The position numbers and the translations under genes were made by a program. Positions 1 to 8,387 of a DNA stretch of 64,000 nt are shown in pieces (position 1 is the stretch's first letter; every line of letters starts with the position of its first letter). The stretch comes from Burkholderiaceae bacterium (lineage in GTDB: Bacteria > Pseudomonadota > Gammaproteobacteria > Burkholderiales > Burkholderiaceae_C): the NCBI GenBank assembly GCA_024235955.1, contig JACKLJ010000004.1, positions 124,001-188,000 of the forward strand, written 5' to 3'. The notes below the pieces were generated by a model. It had not been told where the DNA came from. It was given only the letters and a program-made list of their open reading frames with translations, and did no database searches.

Positions 1-444
1 CTGACGCCGTATGTGGCGGTCATGGTGGACGACAGCGTGCAGGTGCCGCGCGAGTACGTCAACAACGGCGAGATCGTTCTCAACGTCAGCTTCGACGCCA
101 CCAGTGGCCTGAAGCTGGGCAACGACTTCATCGAGTTCAAGGCCCGCTTCGGCGGCGTGCCTCGGGACATCATGGTGCCCGTGGAGCGCGTGGCCGCCAT
201 CTACGCGCGCGAGAACGGCCAGGGCATGGCGTTTCCCGTGTCCGGCGCGGGTGAAAGCAAGATCGGTGCTGCGCCAGCGGGCGAGAGCGCCACGCCTGCC
301 GCAGCGCCTCCTCAACCGACATCATCGACCAAGGCAGGTCCGCAACTGGTTCCCGTGGCTGAAGGCCCGTCGTCCGACTCATCCGGCGACGAACCCTCTC
401 CCCCGCCCAAAGGCCCGCGCCCGGCGCTCAAGCGCGTGAAATGA
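1..444 (+). CDS. sspB: ClpXP protease specificity-enhancing factor SspB (5' truncated by window edge)
   Basis: The open frame runs through the first base, so the N-terminus lies outside the window. The visible 147 residues begin LTPYVAVMVDD and contain the conserved SspB stretches VQVPREYVNNGEIVLN and FKARFGGVPRDIMVPV, then ARENGQGMAFPV. SspB is an adaptor that binds the ssrA tag and tethers tagged proteins to ClpXP. The second half is a low-complexity Pro/Ser/Ala linker, followed by a short C-terminal tail (RPALKRVK) of the type that docks on the ClpX zinc-binding domain. In relatives sspA normally lies just upstream, which cannot be checked here. Family assignment is confident. Confidence 0.93.
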   Translation: MTPYVAVMVDDSVQVPREYVNNGEIVLNVSFDATSGLKLGNDFIEFKARFGGVPRDIMVPVERVAAIYARENGQGMAFPVSGAGESKIGAAPAGESATPAAAPPQPTSSTKAGPQLVPVAEGPSSDSSGDEPSPPPKGPRPALKRVK

Positions 445-508
445 AGCCGCCGTGGGCGCAGGCGGTGCGTGCTCCCGTTCAGGCCGCTTGATAGAATCGC
501 GCCCCTGT

Positions 509-584
509 GCCGCTTTAGCTCAGTTGGTAGAGCACCCGCCTTGTAAGCGGTAGGTCGTCAGTTCGAATCCGACAAGCGGCACCA
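509..584 (+). tRNA. tRNA-Thr (anticodon TGT)
   Basis: A cloverleaf of 76 nt with the CCA end encoded. The acceptor stem is GCCGCTT/AAGCGGC, the D arm reads GCTC-AGTTGGTA-GAGC, the anticodon loop is CTTGTAA giving TGT (reads ACA), and the T loop contains GTTCGAATCC. The first anticodon-stem pair (27-43) looks mismatched, while the other four pair. The gene stands alone between sspB and dciA. Confidence 0.96.
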
Positions 585-594
585 TCTTCTCCGT

Positions 595-924
595 TCAGGC
601 CGGCCGCAGTACCTTGATGCGCACGTTCTGCACCGCCAGGCCGGCGCGTTCAAGTGCAGCCACGAGTTCCGGTGCGAGTTGTCGCAGTTTGGCCGCCGCT
701 GCATTGCTGGGCGCCAACAGCGTCCAGACTCCCTCTTCCAGACCACCCGCCTTCAACCCGCCACCCAACGCGGGAGGCACCAAACCTCGTGCAACGTGCA
801 GGCGTGCCTCGGACTCCCGTGCCATGGCAGCAAGCCGTGCCAGCGTGGGTGCTTCCTCAATGGCTTCGAGCAGGCGCTTGGAGCGGCGAGCGGGATCGGC
901 GGGCAAGCGTGACGGGGTGCTCAT
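595..924 (-). CDS. DciA/DUF721 family protein
   Basis: A 109-residue protein with the DUF721 signature: a helical N-terminus followed by LARGLVPPALGGGLKAG-like sequence and a KLRQLAPELVAALERAGL segment near the end. The family includes DciA, which delivers the replicative helicase DnaB in bacteria lacking DnaC. In betaproteobacteria a member typically lies divergent to secA, as here. The ATG is at 924. The C-terminus ends 10 bp from the tRNA-Thr gene on the other strand. Family membership is fairly clear. Helicase loading is inferred from family knowledge. Confidence 0.78.
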   Translation of the reverse strand: MSTPSRLPADPARRSKRLLEAIEEAPTLARLAAMARESEARLHVARGLVPPALGGGLKAGGLEEGVWTLLAPSNAAAAKLRQLAPELVAALERAGLAVQNVRIKVLRPA

Positions 925-933
925 GGCAGGCCA

Positions 934-961
934 TTATGGTGCCGGAGCCACGCAGTAAAAT
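934..961 (+). promoter_or_regulatory. candidate secA promoter
   Basis: A good -10 element, TAAAAT (956-961), has a weak -35 candidate, TTATGG (934-939), 16 bp upstream in the 181 bp spacer between dciA and secA. This would give a 5' leader of about 135 nt. Prediction only; the -35 is poor. Confidence 0.35.
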
Positions 962-1105
962 GCAATGTTTGCCCATGCGAGTGGGCGCCTGAAGGTGAGT
1001 CCGGCCTTGCATGGGGCAATTTCGACCCCAGTTGCCGGGTTCGCCTTGTACCGATCTTCTCTTTGAGCCCGGGTTGTCGTAGCGCGACCGGCCCGGCTTT
1101 CACGC

Positions 1106-3901
1106 ATGGCCACCACCCTCCTCACCAAGCTCTTCGGCAGCCGCAACGACCGCCTGCTCAAACAGTACCGCAAGAAGGCCGCGCGCATCAATGCGCTCGA
1201 ACCTGAACTGGAAAAACTGAGCGACGAGGCCTTGCGGGCCAAGACCGAGGAGTTTCGCGAGCGGCTGGCCAAGGGCGAATCCATCGACGACCTGCTGCCC
1301 GAAGCCTTCGCCGTGGTGCGCGAAGGTTCCAAGCGTGTCATGAAGATGCGTCACTTCGACGTGCAACTGGTCGGTGGCATGGCCTTGCACGAAGGCAAGA
1401 TCGCCGAAATGCGGACCGGCGAGGGCAAGACCCTGACCGCCACGCTGCCGGTGTATCTGAATGCGCTGGCCGGCAAGGGCGTGCACGTGGTGACGGTGAA
1501 CGACTACCTGGCCGGGCGCGACGCGCAATGGATGGGGCGCCTCTACAACTTTCTAGGGCTTACGGTGGGCGTGAACCTGCCGGCCATGAGCCGCGAGCAG
1601 AAGCAGGCCGCCTACGGCTCTGACATCACCTACGGTACCAACAACGAATTCGGCTTCGACTACCTGCGCGACAACATGGTCTACGAGACGCAGGACCGCG
1701 TGCAGCGCAAGCTCAACTACGCCATCGTCGACGAGGTGGACTCGATCCTGATCGACGAAGCGCGCACGCCTCTGATCATCAGCGGTCAGGCCGAAGACCA
1801 TACGGCGCTCTACGTGTCCATGAACCAGGTGGTGCCTCTCCTGGTGCGCCAGGAAGGCGAGGCCGACCCGCGCACCGGCGAGGGCGTGACCAAGCCTGGC
1901 GACTTCACGGTGGACGAGAAAGCCCATCAGGTCTATCTGACCGAACAGGGCCATGAGAACGCCGAGCGCATCCTGACGGAGCGCGGTCTGATCGCCGAGG
2001 GCGCGAGCCTGTACGACCCGGCCAACATCGCGCTGATGCACCATCTCTACGCAGCGTTGCGCGCCAACCACCTGTACCACCGTGACCAGCACTACGTGGT
2101 GCAGCAGGGCGAGCATGGGCCGGAGATCGTGATCGTCGACGAGTTCACCGGTCGTCTGATGAGCGGCCGGCGCTGGAGCGACGGCCTGCACCAGGCCGTG
2201 GAAGCCAAAGAAGGCGTGCCGATCCAGGCCGAGAACCAGACGCTGGCATCCATCACCTTCCAGAACTATTTCCGTCTTTACGGGAAGCTGTCCGGCATGA
2301 CTGGCACGGCCGATACCGAGGCCTATGAATTCCAGGAGATCTACGGCCTGGAAACCGTGGTCATCCCACCCAACAGGCCGAGCCGCCGCGACGACCAGCT
2401 GGACCGCGTCTACAAGACCACCAAGGAGAAATACGACGCCGCCATCGCCGACATCCGCGAATGCTTCGAGCGCGGGCAGCCGGTGCTGGTGGGTACCACG
2501 TCGATCGAGAACTCCGAGCTGATCTCCGAACTGCTCAAGAAGGAAAAGCTGCCGCACCAGGTGCTCAACGCCAAGCAGCACGCGAGCGAGGCCGAGATCG
2601 TGGCGCAGGCCGGCCGGCCGAAGATGATCACCATCGCCACCAACATGGCAGGCCGCGGCACCGACATTGTGCTGGGCGGCAACGCCGACAAGGTGGTCGA
2701 CGCGCTGAGCGCCGATGCTTCGCTGGACGAGGCGGCACGCGACGCCAAGGCACAACAGCTGCGCGAGCAGTTCGGCAAGGACCACGAATCGGTGGTGGGC
2801 ATGGGCGGCCTGCGCATCATCGCCACCGAGCGGCACGAAAGCCGCCGCATCGACAACCAGCTGCGCGGCCGCTCCGGCCGTCAGGGTGACCCGGGGTCCT
2901 CGCGTTTCTATTTGAGCCTGGACGATCCGCTGATGCGTATCTTCGCTGGCGACCGCGTGCGTGCCATCATGGATCGGTTGAAGATGCCGGAAGGCGAGGC
3001 CATCGAGGCCGGCATCGTCACCCGCAGTATCGAGAGCGCGCAGCGCAAGGTGGAGGCGCGCAACTTCGATATGCGCAAGCAGCTGCTCGAGTACGACGAC
3101 GTCTCCAACGACCAGCGCAAGGTCATCTACCAGCAGCGCAACGAAATCCTGGATGCCGCCGACCTGACGGCGCAGATCGCCTCGCTGCGCGAAGGCAGTT
3201 TTACCGACCTGGTGCACCAGTTCGTGCCGCCCGAGTCGGTGGAAGAGCAATGGGACATTCCCGGGCTCGAGCGCGTGCTGCGCGAAGAGTGGCATATCGA
3301 CCTGCCGCTGCAGAAGGAAATCGAATCGTCCAGCGCCATCGGGGCTGAAGACGTGGCCGAGCGCGTGCTCAAGGCCGCTGATGAGGCCTACGCTGCCAAG
3401 GTGGAACTGGTGGGTGCCGACAACTTCCGCCAGTTCGAGCGCGCCGTGCTGCTGCAGAACCTGGACACCCATTGGCGCGAGCACCTGTCGGCGCTTGACT
3501 ACCTGCGCCAGGGCATCCATCTGCGCGGCTACGCGCAGAAGCAGCCCAAGCAGGAGTACAAGCGCGAGGCCTTCGAGCTGTTTGGCCAGTTGCTCGATGC
3601 GGTGAAGAACGAGGTCACGCGCACGCTGATGACCGTGCGCATCCAGTCGGGCGATGAAGTGGAGCAGGCTGCAGAGCGGGTCGAGAGCGAGGCCGAGCGC
3701 GTCACCAACGTCACCTACACCTCACCCACCGAAACCGGCGATGCGCAAGTGCAGCCTGGCAACCTGGGTGGCGGCGTGGCTGCGGCAGCCGGTGCCGCCG
3801 CGGTAGCCCTGGGTGGTGAAGTGCCGCGCGTGGGCCGCAACGAACCCTGCCCTTGCGGCAGTGGCAAGAAATACAAGCACTGCCACGGCGCGCTGACCTG
3901 A
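1106..3901 (+). CDS. secA: preprotein translocase ATPase SecA
   Basis: A full-length SecA of 931 residues, the motor that drives unfolded preproteins through SecYEG. The nucleotide-binding P-loop MRTGEGKT is at about residues 102-109, the DEVDSILIDEARTPLII box follows near 210, and NBD2 contains TNMAGRGTDIVLGGNAD and the QLRGRSGRQGDPGSS segment. The extreme C-terminus carries the zinc-binding SEC-C motif CPCGSGKKYKHCH, which binds SecB and ribosomes. The ATG at 1106 gives the usual N-terminus (LLTKLFGSRNDR). argJ follows after 57 bp. Confidence 0.98.
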   Translation: MATTLLTKLFGSRNDRLLKQYRKKAARINALEPELEKLSDEALRAKTEEFRERLAKGESIDDLLPEAFAVVREGSKRVMKMRHFDVQLVGGMALHEGKIAEMRTGEGKTLTATLPVYLNALAGKGVHVVTVNDYLAGRDAQWMGRLYNFLGLTVGVNLPAMSREQKQAAYGSDITYGTNNEFGFDYLRDNMVYETQDRVQRKLNYAIVDEVDSILIDEARTPLIISGQAEDHTALYVSMNQVVPLLVRQEGEADPRTGEGVTKPGDFTVDEKAHQVYLTEQGHENAERILTERGLIAEGASLYDPANIALMHHLYAALRANHLYHRDQHYVVQQGEHGPEIVIVDEFTGRLMSGRRWSDGLHQAVEAKEGVPIQAENQTLASITFQNYFRLYGKLSGMTGTADTEAYEFQEIYGLETVVIPPNRPSRRDDQLDRVYKTTKEKYDAAIADIRECFERGQPVLVGTTSIENSELISELLKKEKLPHQVLNAKQHASEAEIVAQAGRPKMITIATNMAGRGTDIVLGGNADKVVDALSADASLDEAARDAKAQQLREQFGKDHESVVGMGGLRIIATERHESRRIDNQLRGRSGRQGDPGSSRFYLSLDDPLMRIFAGDRVRAIMDRLKMPEGEAIEAGIVTRSIESAQRKVEARNFDMRKQLLEYDDVSNDQRKVIYQQRNEILDAADLTAQIASLREGSFTDLVHQFVPPESVEEQWDIPGLERVLREEWHIDLPLQKEIESSSAIGAEDVAERVLKAADEAYAAKVELVGADNFRQFERAVLLQNLDTHWREHLSALDYLRQGIHLRGYAQKQPKQEYKREAFELFGQLLDAVKNEVTRTLMTVRIQSGDEVEQAAERVESEAERVTNVTYTSPTETGDAQVQPGNLGGGVAAAAGAAAVALGGEVPRVGRNEPCPCGSGKKYKHCHGALT

Positions 3902-3906
3902 GCGCA

Positions 3907-3927
3907 GGCGCGGCGTGTGCCCGCGCC
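3907..3927 (+). terminator. GC-rich hairpin after secA (possible terminator)
   Basis: A perfect 7 bp stem GGCGCGG/CCGCGCC with a 7 nt loop starts 5 bp after the secA stop. No U-tract follows, so it may be an mRNA 3' stabiliser or a weak terminator rather than a classic intrinsic one. Confidence 0.35.
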
Positions 3928-3958
3928 GGATGGCCACATTCCTTGACCGAGGTTTTCC

Positions 3959-5188
3959 ATGCCCGTCCATCTTTCCGCCCCCGATCCTGCCAAGCTGTTT
4001 CCCGTTGCCGGCGTGCGCATCGGCGTCGCCGAAGCGGGCGTGCGCAAGCAGGGCCGCAAGGACCTGACCGTTTTCCTGCTGGATGAAGGCACCAGCGTGG
4101 GCGGCGTGTTCACGCAGAACCGCTTCTGCGCCGCGCCCGTACAGGTTTGCCGGGAGCGTCTCGCGGCAGGAGCCGGCATCCGGGCCCTGCTGATCAACAC
4201 CGGCAACGCCAATGCCGGCACGGGCGAAGACGGCCTGGTACGTGCGCGCCAAGCCAGCGCAGCGTTGGCGGCCCTGTTGCATGTCCAGCCCGAGCAGGTG
4301 CTGCCGTTTTCCACCGGCGTGATCATGGAGCCGCTACCGGTCGAGCGCATCGAGGCAGGCCTGCCCGCAGCCCTGGCCGATGCGCAGCCGGCCCACTGGG
4401 CGCGCGCGGCCGAGGGCATCATGACCACCGACACCGTGCCCAAGGCCTTCAGCACCAAGGCCCAGGTTGGGGGCGCTGAAGTTACCGTTACCGGCATCAG
4501 CAAGGGTGCCGGCATGATCCGCCCGAACATGGCGACCATGCTGGGCTTCCTGGCCACGGATGCCAAGGTTGCCCCGGAGCTGATGCACCAGCTGGCGTTC
4601 GAGCTTGCCGAAGGCTCGTTCAACCGGGTGACGGTGGATGGCGATACCTCCACCAACGATTCGTTCTTGGTGCTCGCCACGCACAAGGCTGCCAACGCGC
4701 CCGTCACCTCGCTCGATTCGGCCGATGGCCGCGCGCTCAAGGCGGCGATGCTGGATGTGGCGCGCCAGCTGGCTCAGGCCATCGTGCGCGACGGAGAGGG
4801 CGCCACCAAGTTCATCACAGTCCGTGTCGAGGGTGGCAAGACAGCCCAGGAATGCCGGCAGGTGGCCTACGCCATCGCGCACTCTCCGCTGGTGAAGACG
4901 GCGTTCTTTGCCAGCGACCCGAACCTCGGCCGCATCCTGGCGGCAGTGGGCTACGCGGGCATTGCCGATCTGGACCAGACCACCATCGACCTGTATCTGG
5001 ACGACGTGCATGTGGCCAAACACGGTGGTCGCAACCCTGCGTACCGCGAGGAAGACGGCCAGCGCGTGATGAAGCAGGCCGAGATCACGGTGCGGGTGTT
5101 GCTGGGCCGTGGCGACGCGGCGGACACGGTCTGGACCTGCGATCTCAGCCACGACTACGTCACCATCAACGCCGATTACCGGTCCTGA
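3959..5188 (+). CDS. argJ: bifunctional glutamate N-acetyltransferase / ornithine acetyltransferase ArgJ
   Basis: 409 residues. ArgJ transfers the acetyl group from N-acetylornithine to glutamate, recycling it in the arginine pathway. The conserved LLINTGNANAGTGEDG box is at about 77-92. The self-cleavage motif KGAGMIRPNMATML (about 182-194) contains the nucleophilic threonine at about 193, where the precursor splits into alpha and beta chains. The C-terminal SHDYVTINADYRS is typical. Whether it is bifunctional or ornithine-only cannot be read from sequence alone. Confidence 0.96.
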   Translation: MPVHLSAPDPAKLFPVAGVRIGVAEAGVRKQGRKDLTVFLLDEGTSVGGVFTQNRFCAAPVQVCRERLAAGAGIRALLINTGNANAGTGEDGLVRARQASAALAALLHVQPEQVLPFSTGVIMEPLPVERIEAGLPAALADAQPAHWARAAEGIMTTDTVPKAFSTKAQVGGAEVTVTGISKGAGMIRPNMATMLGFLATDAKVAPELMHQLAFELAEGSFNRVTVDGDTSTNDSFLVLATHKAANAPVTSLDSADGRALKAAMLDVARQLAQAIVRDGEGATKFITVRVEGGKTAQECRQVAYAIAHSPLVKTAFFASDPNLGRILAAVGYAGIADLDQTTIDLYLDDVHVAKHGGRNPAYREEDGQRVMKQAEITVRVLLGRGDAADTVWTCDLSHDYVTINADYRS

Positions 5189-5203
5189 TCGTTGTTCGGT
5201 CAA

Positions 5204-5256
5204 CTATGTTTTTGATAGCTGGCGCCGCCCGTTGGATGCCGGCTGGCAGCCAAAAT
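5204..5256 (+). repeat. dispersed TAGCTG repeat, copy 1 (diverged)
   Basis: Contains an AT-rich leader, GATAGCTG, a GC-rich centre and GGCTGGCAGCCAAAATG. The central CCTGCGCCCG block is altered. Its final AAAATG supplies the start codon of the downstream DUF815 gene. Confidence 0.6.
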
Positions 5257-6139
5257 GAATGAAAATTTTGAACGCTTGGTGTTGCGCGCCGAGCGGTTGA
5301 TCGAACGCATCGAGGCGGTGCTGCCGCAACCGCTGTCCTCGCCCGACTGGCCGCAATCCGTGGCCTGGCGTTACCGCAAGCGCGCCTCGGGCCACGGCAC
5401 GCTGGAACCGGTGCGGCATGTGGCGACGATCCAGCTTTCGGATCTGCAGGAGATCGACGGCCAGAAAGCGAAGATCGAGCGCAACACCCGCCAGTTCGTC
5501 GAAGGGCGGCCGGCCAACAACGTGCTGCTCACGGGCGCGCGGGGCACCGGCAAGTCGTCGCTGATCAAGGCCTGCCTCAACGCCTATGCGCCGCAGGGCC
5601 TGCGCCTGATCGAAGTGGACAAGGGTGATCTGACCGATCTGCCCGACATCGTGGACGTGGTGGCTGGCCGGCCGGAGAAGTTCATCGTCTACTGCGATGA
5701 CCTCAGCTTTGACGAGGGCGAGGCTGGCTACAAGGCGCTCAAGAGCATCCTGGACGGCTCGGTGGCCGCCAGCACCCCCAACGTGCTGATCTACGCCACC
5801 AGCAACCGCCGCCACCTGCTGCCCGAGTACATAAAGGAGAACCTCAGCTACACCCATACCGAGGACGGTGAGGTGCATCCCGGTGAGGTGGTGGAGGAGA
5901 AGATCTCGCTGTCGGAGCGCTTTGGCCTCTGGGTGAGCTTCTACCCGTTCAGCCAGGACGAGTACCTGGCCATCGTGCGTCAATGGCTCACGGCCTTGGG
6001 TGCCACGGCGGAGCAGGCCGAGGCGGCACGCGCCGAAGCGCTGGTCTGGGCGCTGGAGCGTGGCTCGCGTTCCGGCCGCGTGGCTTTCCAGTTCGCCCGC
6101 GATTTCATGGGCCGCGGGCAGGCCGACGTCGGGGCCTGA
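5255..6139 (+). CDS. DUF815 family AAA+ ATP-binding protein
   Basis: 294 residues with a P-loop GARGTGKSS at about 94-102 and a Walker B-like region VYCDDLSFDEGE near 150. The whole protein matches the DUF815 family of small AAA+-type ATPases (also annotated as ATP-binding or IstB-like). No molecular role is established for the family. The ATG lies inside the end of a dispersed repeat and no clear ribosome-binding site precedes it. The mutT-type gene starts 14 bp after the stop, so the two are probably cotranscribed. Confidence 0.85.
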   Translation: MNENFERLVLRAERLIERIEAVLPQPLSSPDWPQSVAWRYRKRASGHGTLEPVRHVATIQLSDLQEIDGQKAKIERNTRQFVEGRPANNVLLTGARGTGKSSLIKACLNAYAPQGLRLIEVDKGDLTDLPDIVDVVAGRPEKFIVYCDDLSFDEGEAGYKALKSILDGSVAASTPNVLIYATSNRRHLLPEYIKENLSYTHTEDGEVHPGEVVEEKISLSERFGLWVSFYPFSQDEYLAIVRQWLTALGATAEQAEAARAEALVWALERGSRSGRVAFQFARDFMGRGQADVGA

Positions 6140-6153
6140 CGGGAGGCGAACGC

Positions 6154-6630
6154 ATGGGCGACGAGGCGCTGCGGGCCGATGCTCACCTGCCGCGCGCAGA
6201 GGCAGGCACAGGTTCCGGACCACAGGCGCGGAACGTGGTCGATGTGGCGGTGGGCGTGCTGTTACAGCCGGACGGGCGCTTTCTGCTCACCTCGCGGCCC
6301 GAGGGCAAGGTGTACGCCGGCTACTGGGAGTTTCCGGGCGGCAAGCTGGAGGCGGGTGAATCGGTGGCACAGGCACTGGCGCGCGAACTGCACGAAGAGA
6401 TCGGCCTGGTCATCGACCCGGCTGACGTGACGGCCTGGCGCGAGCAACTGGTGGACTACCCGCATGCGCTGGTGCGCCTGCACTTCTGCAAGGTGCAGCG
6501 CTGGCGGGGCACGCTGCAGATGCGCGAAGGGCAGCAGCACCTCTGGTCGACGCTGCCCGTGCAGGTGGCGCCGGTACTGCCCGGCGCGTTGCCGGTGCTG
6601 GCCTGGCTGGCCGATGAGAACAACGCCTAG
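6154..6630 (+). CDS. mutT: Nudix hydrolase, MutT-like (8-oxo-dGTP diphosphatase family)
   Basis: 158 residues. The Nudix box GGKLEAGESVAQALARELHE followed by EIGL (about 62-85) matches GX5EX7REUXEEXGU exactly, and YWEFPGGK precedes it as in MutT. MutT hydrolyses 8-oxo-dGTP and so prevents A:T to C:G mutations. The ATG at 6154, preceded by GGGAGG, is chosen over a longer frame that overlaps the DUF815 gene. The 26-residue N-terminal extension before the Nudix fold is slightly longer than in E. coli MutT. Substrate is inferred from family. Confidence 0.85.
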   Translation: MGDEALRADAHLPRAEAGTGSGPQARNVVDVAVGVLLQPDGRFLLTSRPEGKVYAGYWEFPGGKLEAGESVAQALARELHEEIGLVIDPADVTAWREQLVDYPHALVRLHFCKVQRWRGTLQMREGQQHLWSTLPVQVAPVLPGALPVLAWLADENNA

Positions 6631-6637
6631 GTCGCTC

Positions 6638-6700
6638 CTAAAAAAAGAGCTGCCTGCGCCCGCCCTGTATGGGTTTGGGGGCCAAAATCCTTGAAATTTC
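6638..6700 (+). repeat. dispersed TAGCTG repeat, copy 2
   Basis: GAGCTGCCTGCGCCCG core, then a variant arm TGGGTTTGGGGGCCAAAAT and CTTGAAATTT. It sits in the convergent spacer between the Nudix gene and yacG and abuts the yacG stop. Confidence 0.8.
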
Positions 6701-6947
6701 AGTGCCGTGGTGGTCGAGCGCTGCCCGATTCAGGCGCGTCATCGAGCGGACCGTCGGCGTCTTCCACCGCACCCACGCGGAATTCTTCATTGGCCCAGGC
6801 GCCTAGGTCAGCGAGCTTGCAGCGCTCGCTGCAGAAAGGCCGGAACGGGTTGTCCGGCGCATAGCGGCTCGGGCCGCCGCAGCCTGGGCAGCGCACGACA
6901 TGAGCCTTGGTCGGCGGAGTGGAGGGAGGAGGGGGCTCGCGCGTCAT
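6699..6947 (-). CDS. yacG: DNA gyrase inhibitor / zinc-binding protein YacG
   Basis: 82 residues with the four zinc-ligand cysteines in VRCPGCGG and FCSERCKLADLGAWA, the YacG hallmark. YacG is a small zinc protein that binds GyrB and inhibits gyrase. The ATG at 6947 overlaps the zapD stop as ATGA, pointing to translational coupling. The C-terminal tail is acidic and low-complexity. The coaE-zapD-yacG order is common in beta- and gammaproteobacteria. Confidence 0.92.
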   Translation of the reverse strand: MTREPPPPSTPPTKAHVVRCPGCGGPSRYAPDNPFRPFCSERCKLADLGAWANEEFRVGAVEDADGPLDDAPESGSARPPRH

Positions 6948-7699
6948 CCGCACAGCGTCAGGTCGAACACGGCGTCTTCCTTGGCGGCGCGCAGCTTGCC
7001 GTCATCGTCTTGCCGCATCAGGCGCACCGAAACGACCAGGCGGTTGCCGCTGATCTCGGGCACCAGCCCCATGGCGTCGTCGATGAGCAGGCGCAGCAAC
7101 TGGAAGCTGCGTCCGTTGGGCAGGGTCTGCTGGTACTGCCCGGCCGTGGCCATGATGCGTTGTGTTCTGCCGGCGTCGCGCAGCATCTGCAGCAGCAACT
7201 GCACGGCATCGGCCATGGGGGCCAGCACGCGCACCCAGCGGTGCAGATCGGCCAGCCGCTCCTCTGGCGGGCGGTGCTGCCAAGCGTGGTAAGCGGGCAG
7301 GTCGAACGAGCAGGTGCCGGCCGGAATCACCGCGCGGCTGCGGACGCTGGTGAGCCATTCGTCTTCCAGCAGCTCGTGCCCGATCTTGCCCGGGTGTTGC
7401 GCCAGGTGCGTGAAGGCGTCTTCGATCCGGTGCAGCGCGGCGTCGAGCGAAGCCTCCGAGACAGCGGGATTGCCGCGGTAGGCGCCCAGCTGGTTCTTGT
7501 GGCGGTCCAGATCCTTCATCAGGTCCGGCTTGAGTTCTGCGCGACCCGCCACGTCCAGAATCTCGAACAGCGTGATCAGCGCGACGTGATGATCCAGCGA
7601 CGCCTGCCGCTGCAGCAACTCCCCAAGACGCTGCAGCAGGTGTTCCAGCCGCAGGTAGGTTCGAATGCGTTCGTTGAAAGGGTATTCGTACAGGATCAC
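6944..7699 (-). CDS. zapD: cell division protein ZapD
   Basis: 251 residues beginning VILYEYPFNERIRTYLRLE, the family's signature N-terminus, with an alpha-helical first half and a beta-rich second half (IPAGTCSFDLPAYHAW, ISGNRLVVSVRL). ZapD bundles FtsZ filaments at the division ring. The start is GTG at 7699, since no in-frame ATG gives the conserved N-terminus. It lies 40 bp downstream of coaE and is coupled to yacG by ATGA. Confidence 0.95.
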   Translation of the reverse strand: MILYEYPFNERIRTYLRLEHLLQRLGELLQRQASLDHHVALITLFEILDVAGRAELKPDLMKDLDRHKNQLGAYRGNPAVSEASLDAALHRIEDAFTHLAQHPGKIGHELLEDEWLTSVRSRAVIPAGTCSFDLPAYHAWQHRPPEERLADLHRWVRVLAPMADAVQLLLQMLRDAGRTQRIMATAGQYQQTLPNGRSFQLLRLLIDDAMGLVPEISGNRLVVSVRLMRQDDDGKLRAAKEDAVFDLTLCG

Positions 7700-7739
7700 G
7701 CCATGCGCCCGGATCGGTCGGCGCCATCATAGCCCGAAC

Positions 7740-8387
7740 TTACAGGCCGAAGCTGCGGGCCAGTTGCGCGATGGTGCGCTCCAGCGTTGCCAGGTCGACA
7801 TCGTCGCCGTTGTGGACGACGATGTCGGCGGCGGCCAGCCGCTGGGCGCGTGGCGCCTGCGCGTCAAGGATGCGCCGGACTTCATCGGCGGCGAGCCCGC
7901 TGCGGGCGACCACCCTGGCGATCTGCGTGGCAGGCGGGCAATCGACCACCAGCACGCGGTCGACACGGGAGCGCCACCGCGAGCCGGATTCGACCAGCAG
8001 GGGTACATCGAACACCAGGCAGCGCGTGCCTGCCTCGATGGCCGCCTGAGCCTGCCGCTTCGACTCCGCTCCGACCAGCGGATGGATGATGGCTTCCAGG
8101 CGCTGTCGCGCGTCGGCATCACGGTACACCAGCGCCCGCATGGCTGCCCTGTCGAGGGCGCCATCCATGCCGATCACCTGCGCCCCGAAGGCCGCGGTTA
8201 TGGGGGTGATCGCGCTGCCACCCGATGCCGTCGTGGCACGCGAAATGGCGTCGGAATCAATCAGCGCCGCGCCATGCCACACCAGCATGGCTCCCACCGT
8301 GCTCTTGCCGCTGCCGATGCCGCCCGTCAGGCCGATGCGCAGCGGCCCTGCGCCGCTGCGGCCCGAGGTATCAGAGCCCGATGACAC
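7740..8387 (-). CDS. coaE: dephospho-CoA kinase CoaE
   Basis: 215 residues. CoaE phosphorylates dephospho-CoA, the last step of coenzyme A synthesis. The P-loop GLTGGIGSGKST is at about 19-30, followed by the DSDAISR segment that binds substrate and VFDVPLLVESG in the centre. The start is taken as GTG at 8387, overlapping the end of pilD by 17 bp, because there is no ATG before the P-loop. This position downstream of pilD is typical. Confidence 0.95.
   Translation of the reverse strand: MSSGSDTSGRSGAGPLRIGLTGGIGSGKSTVGAMLVWHGAALIDSDAISRATTASGGSAITPITAAFGAQVIGMDGALDRAAMRALVYRDADARQRLEAIIHPLVGAESKRQAQAAIEAGTRCLVFDVPLLVESGSRWRSRVDRVLVVDCPPATQIARVVARSGLAADEVRRILDAQAPRAQRLAAADIVVHNGDDVDLATLERTIAQLARSFGL

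Noticed and set aside
1553..3520. A 655-codon open frame antisense to secA
   Set aside because: Its His/Val/Gln-rich translation is the expected reverse-strand shadow of a high-GC gene and has no recognisable domain.
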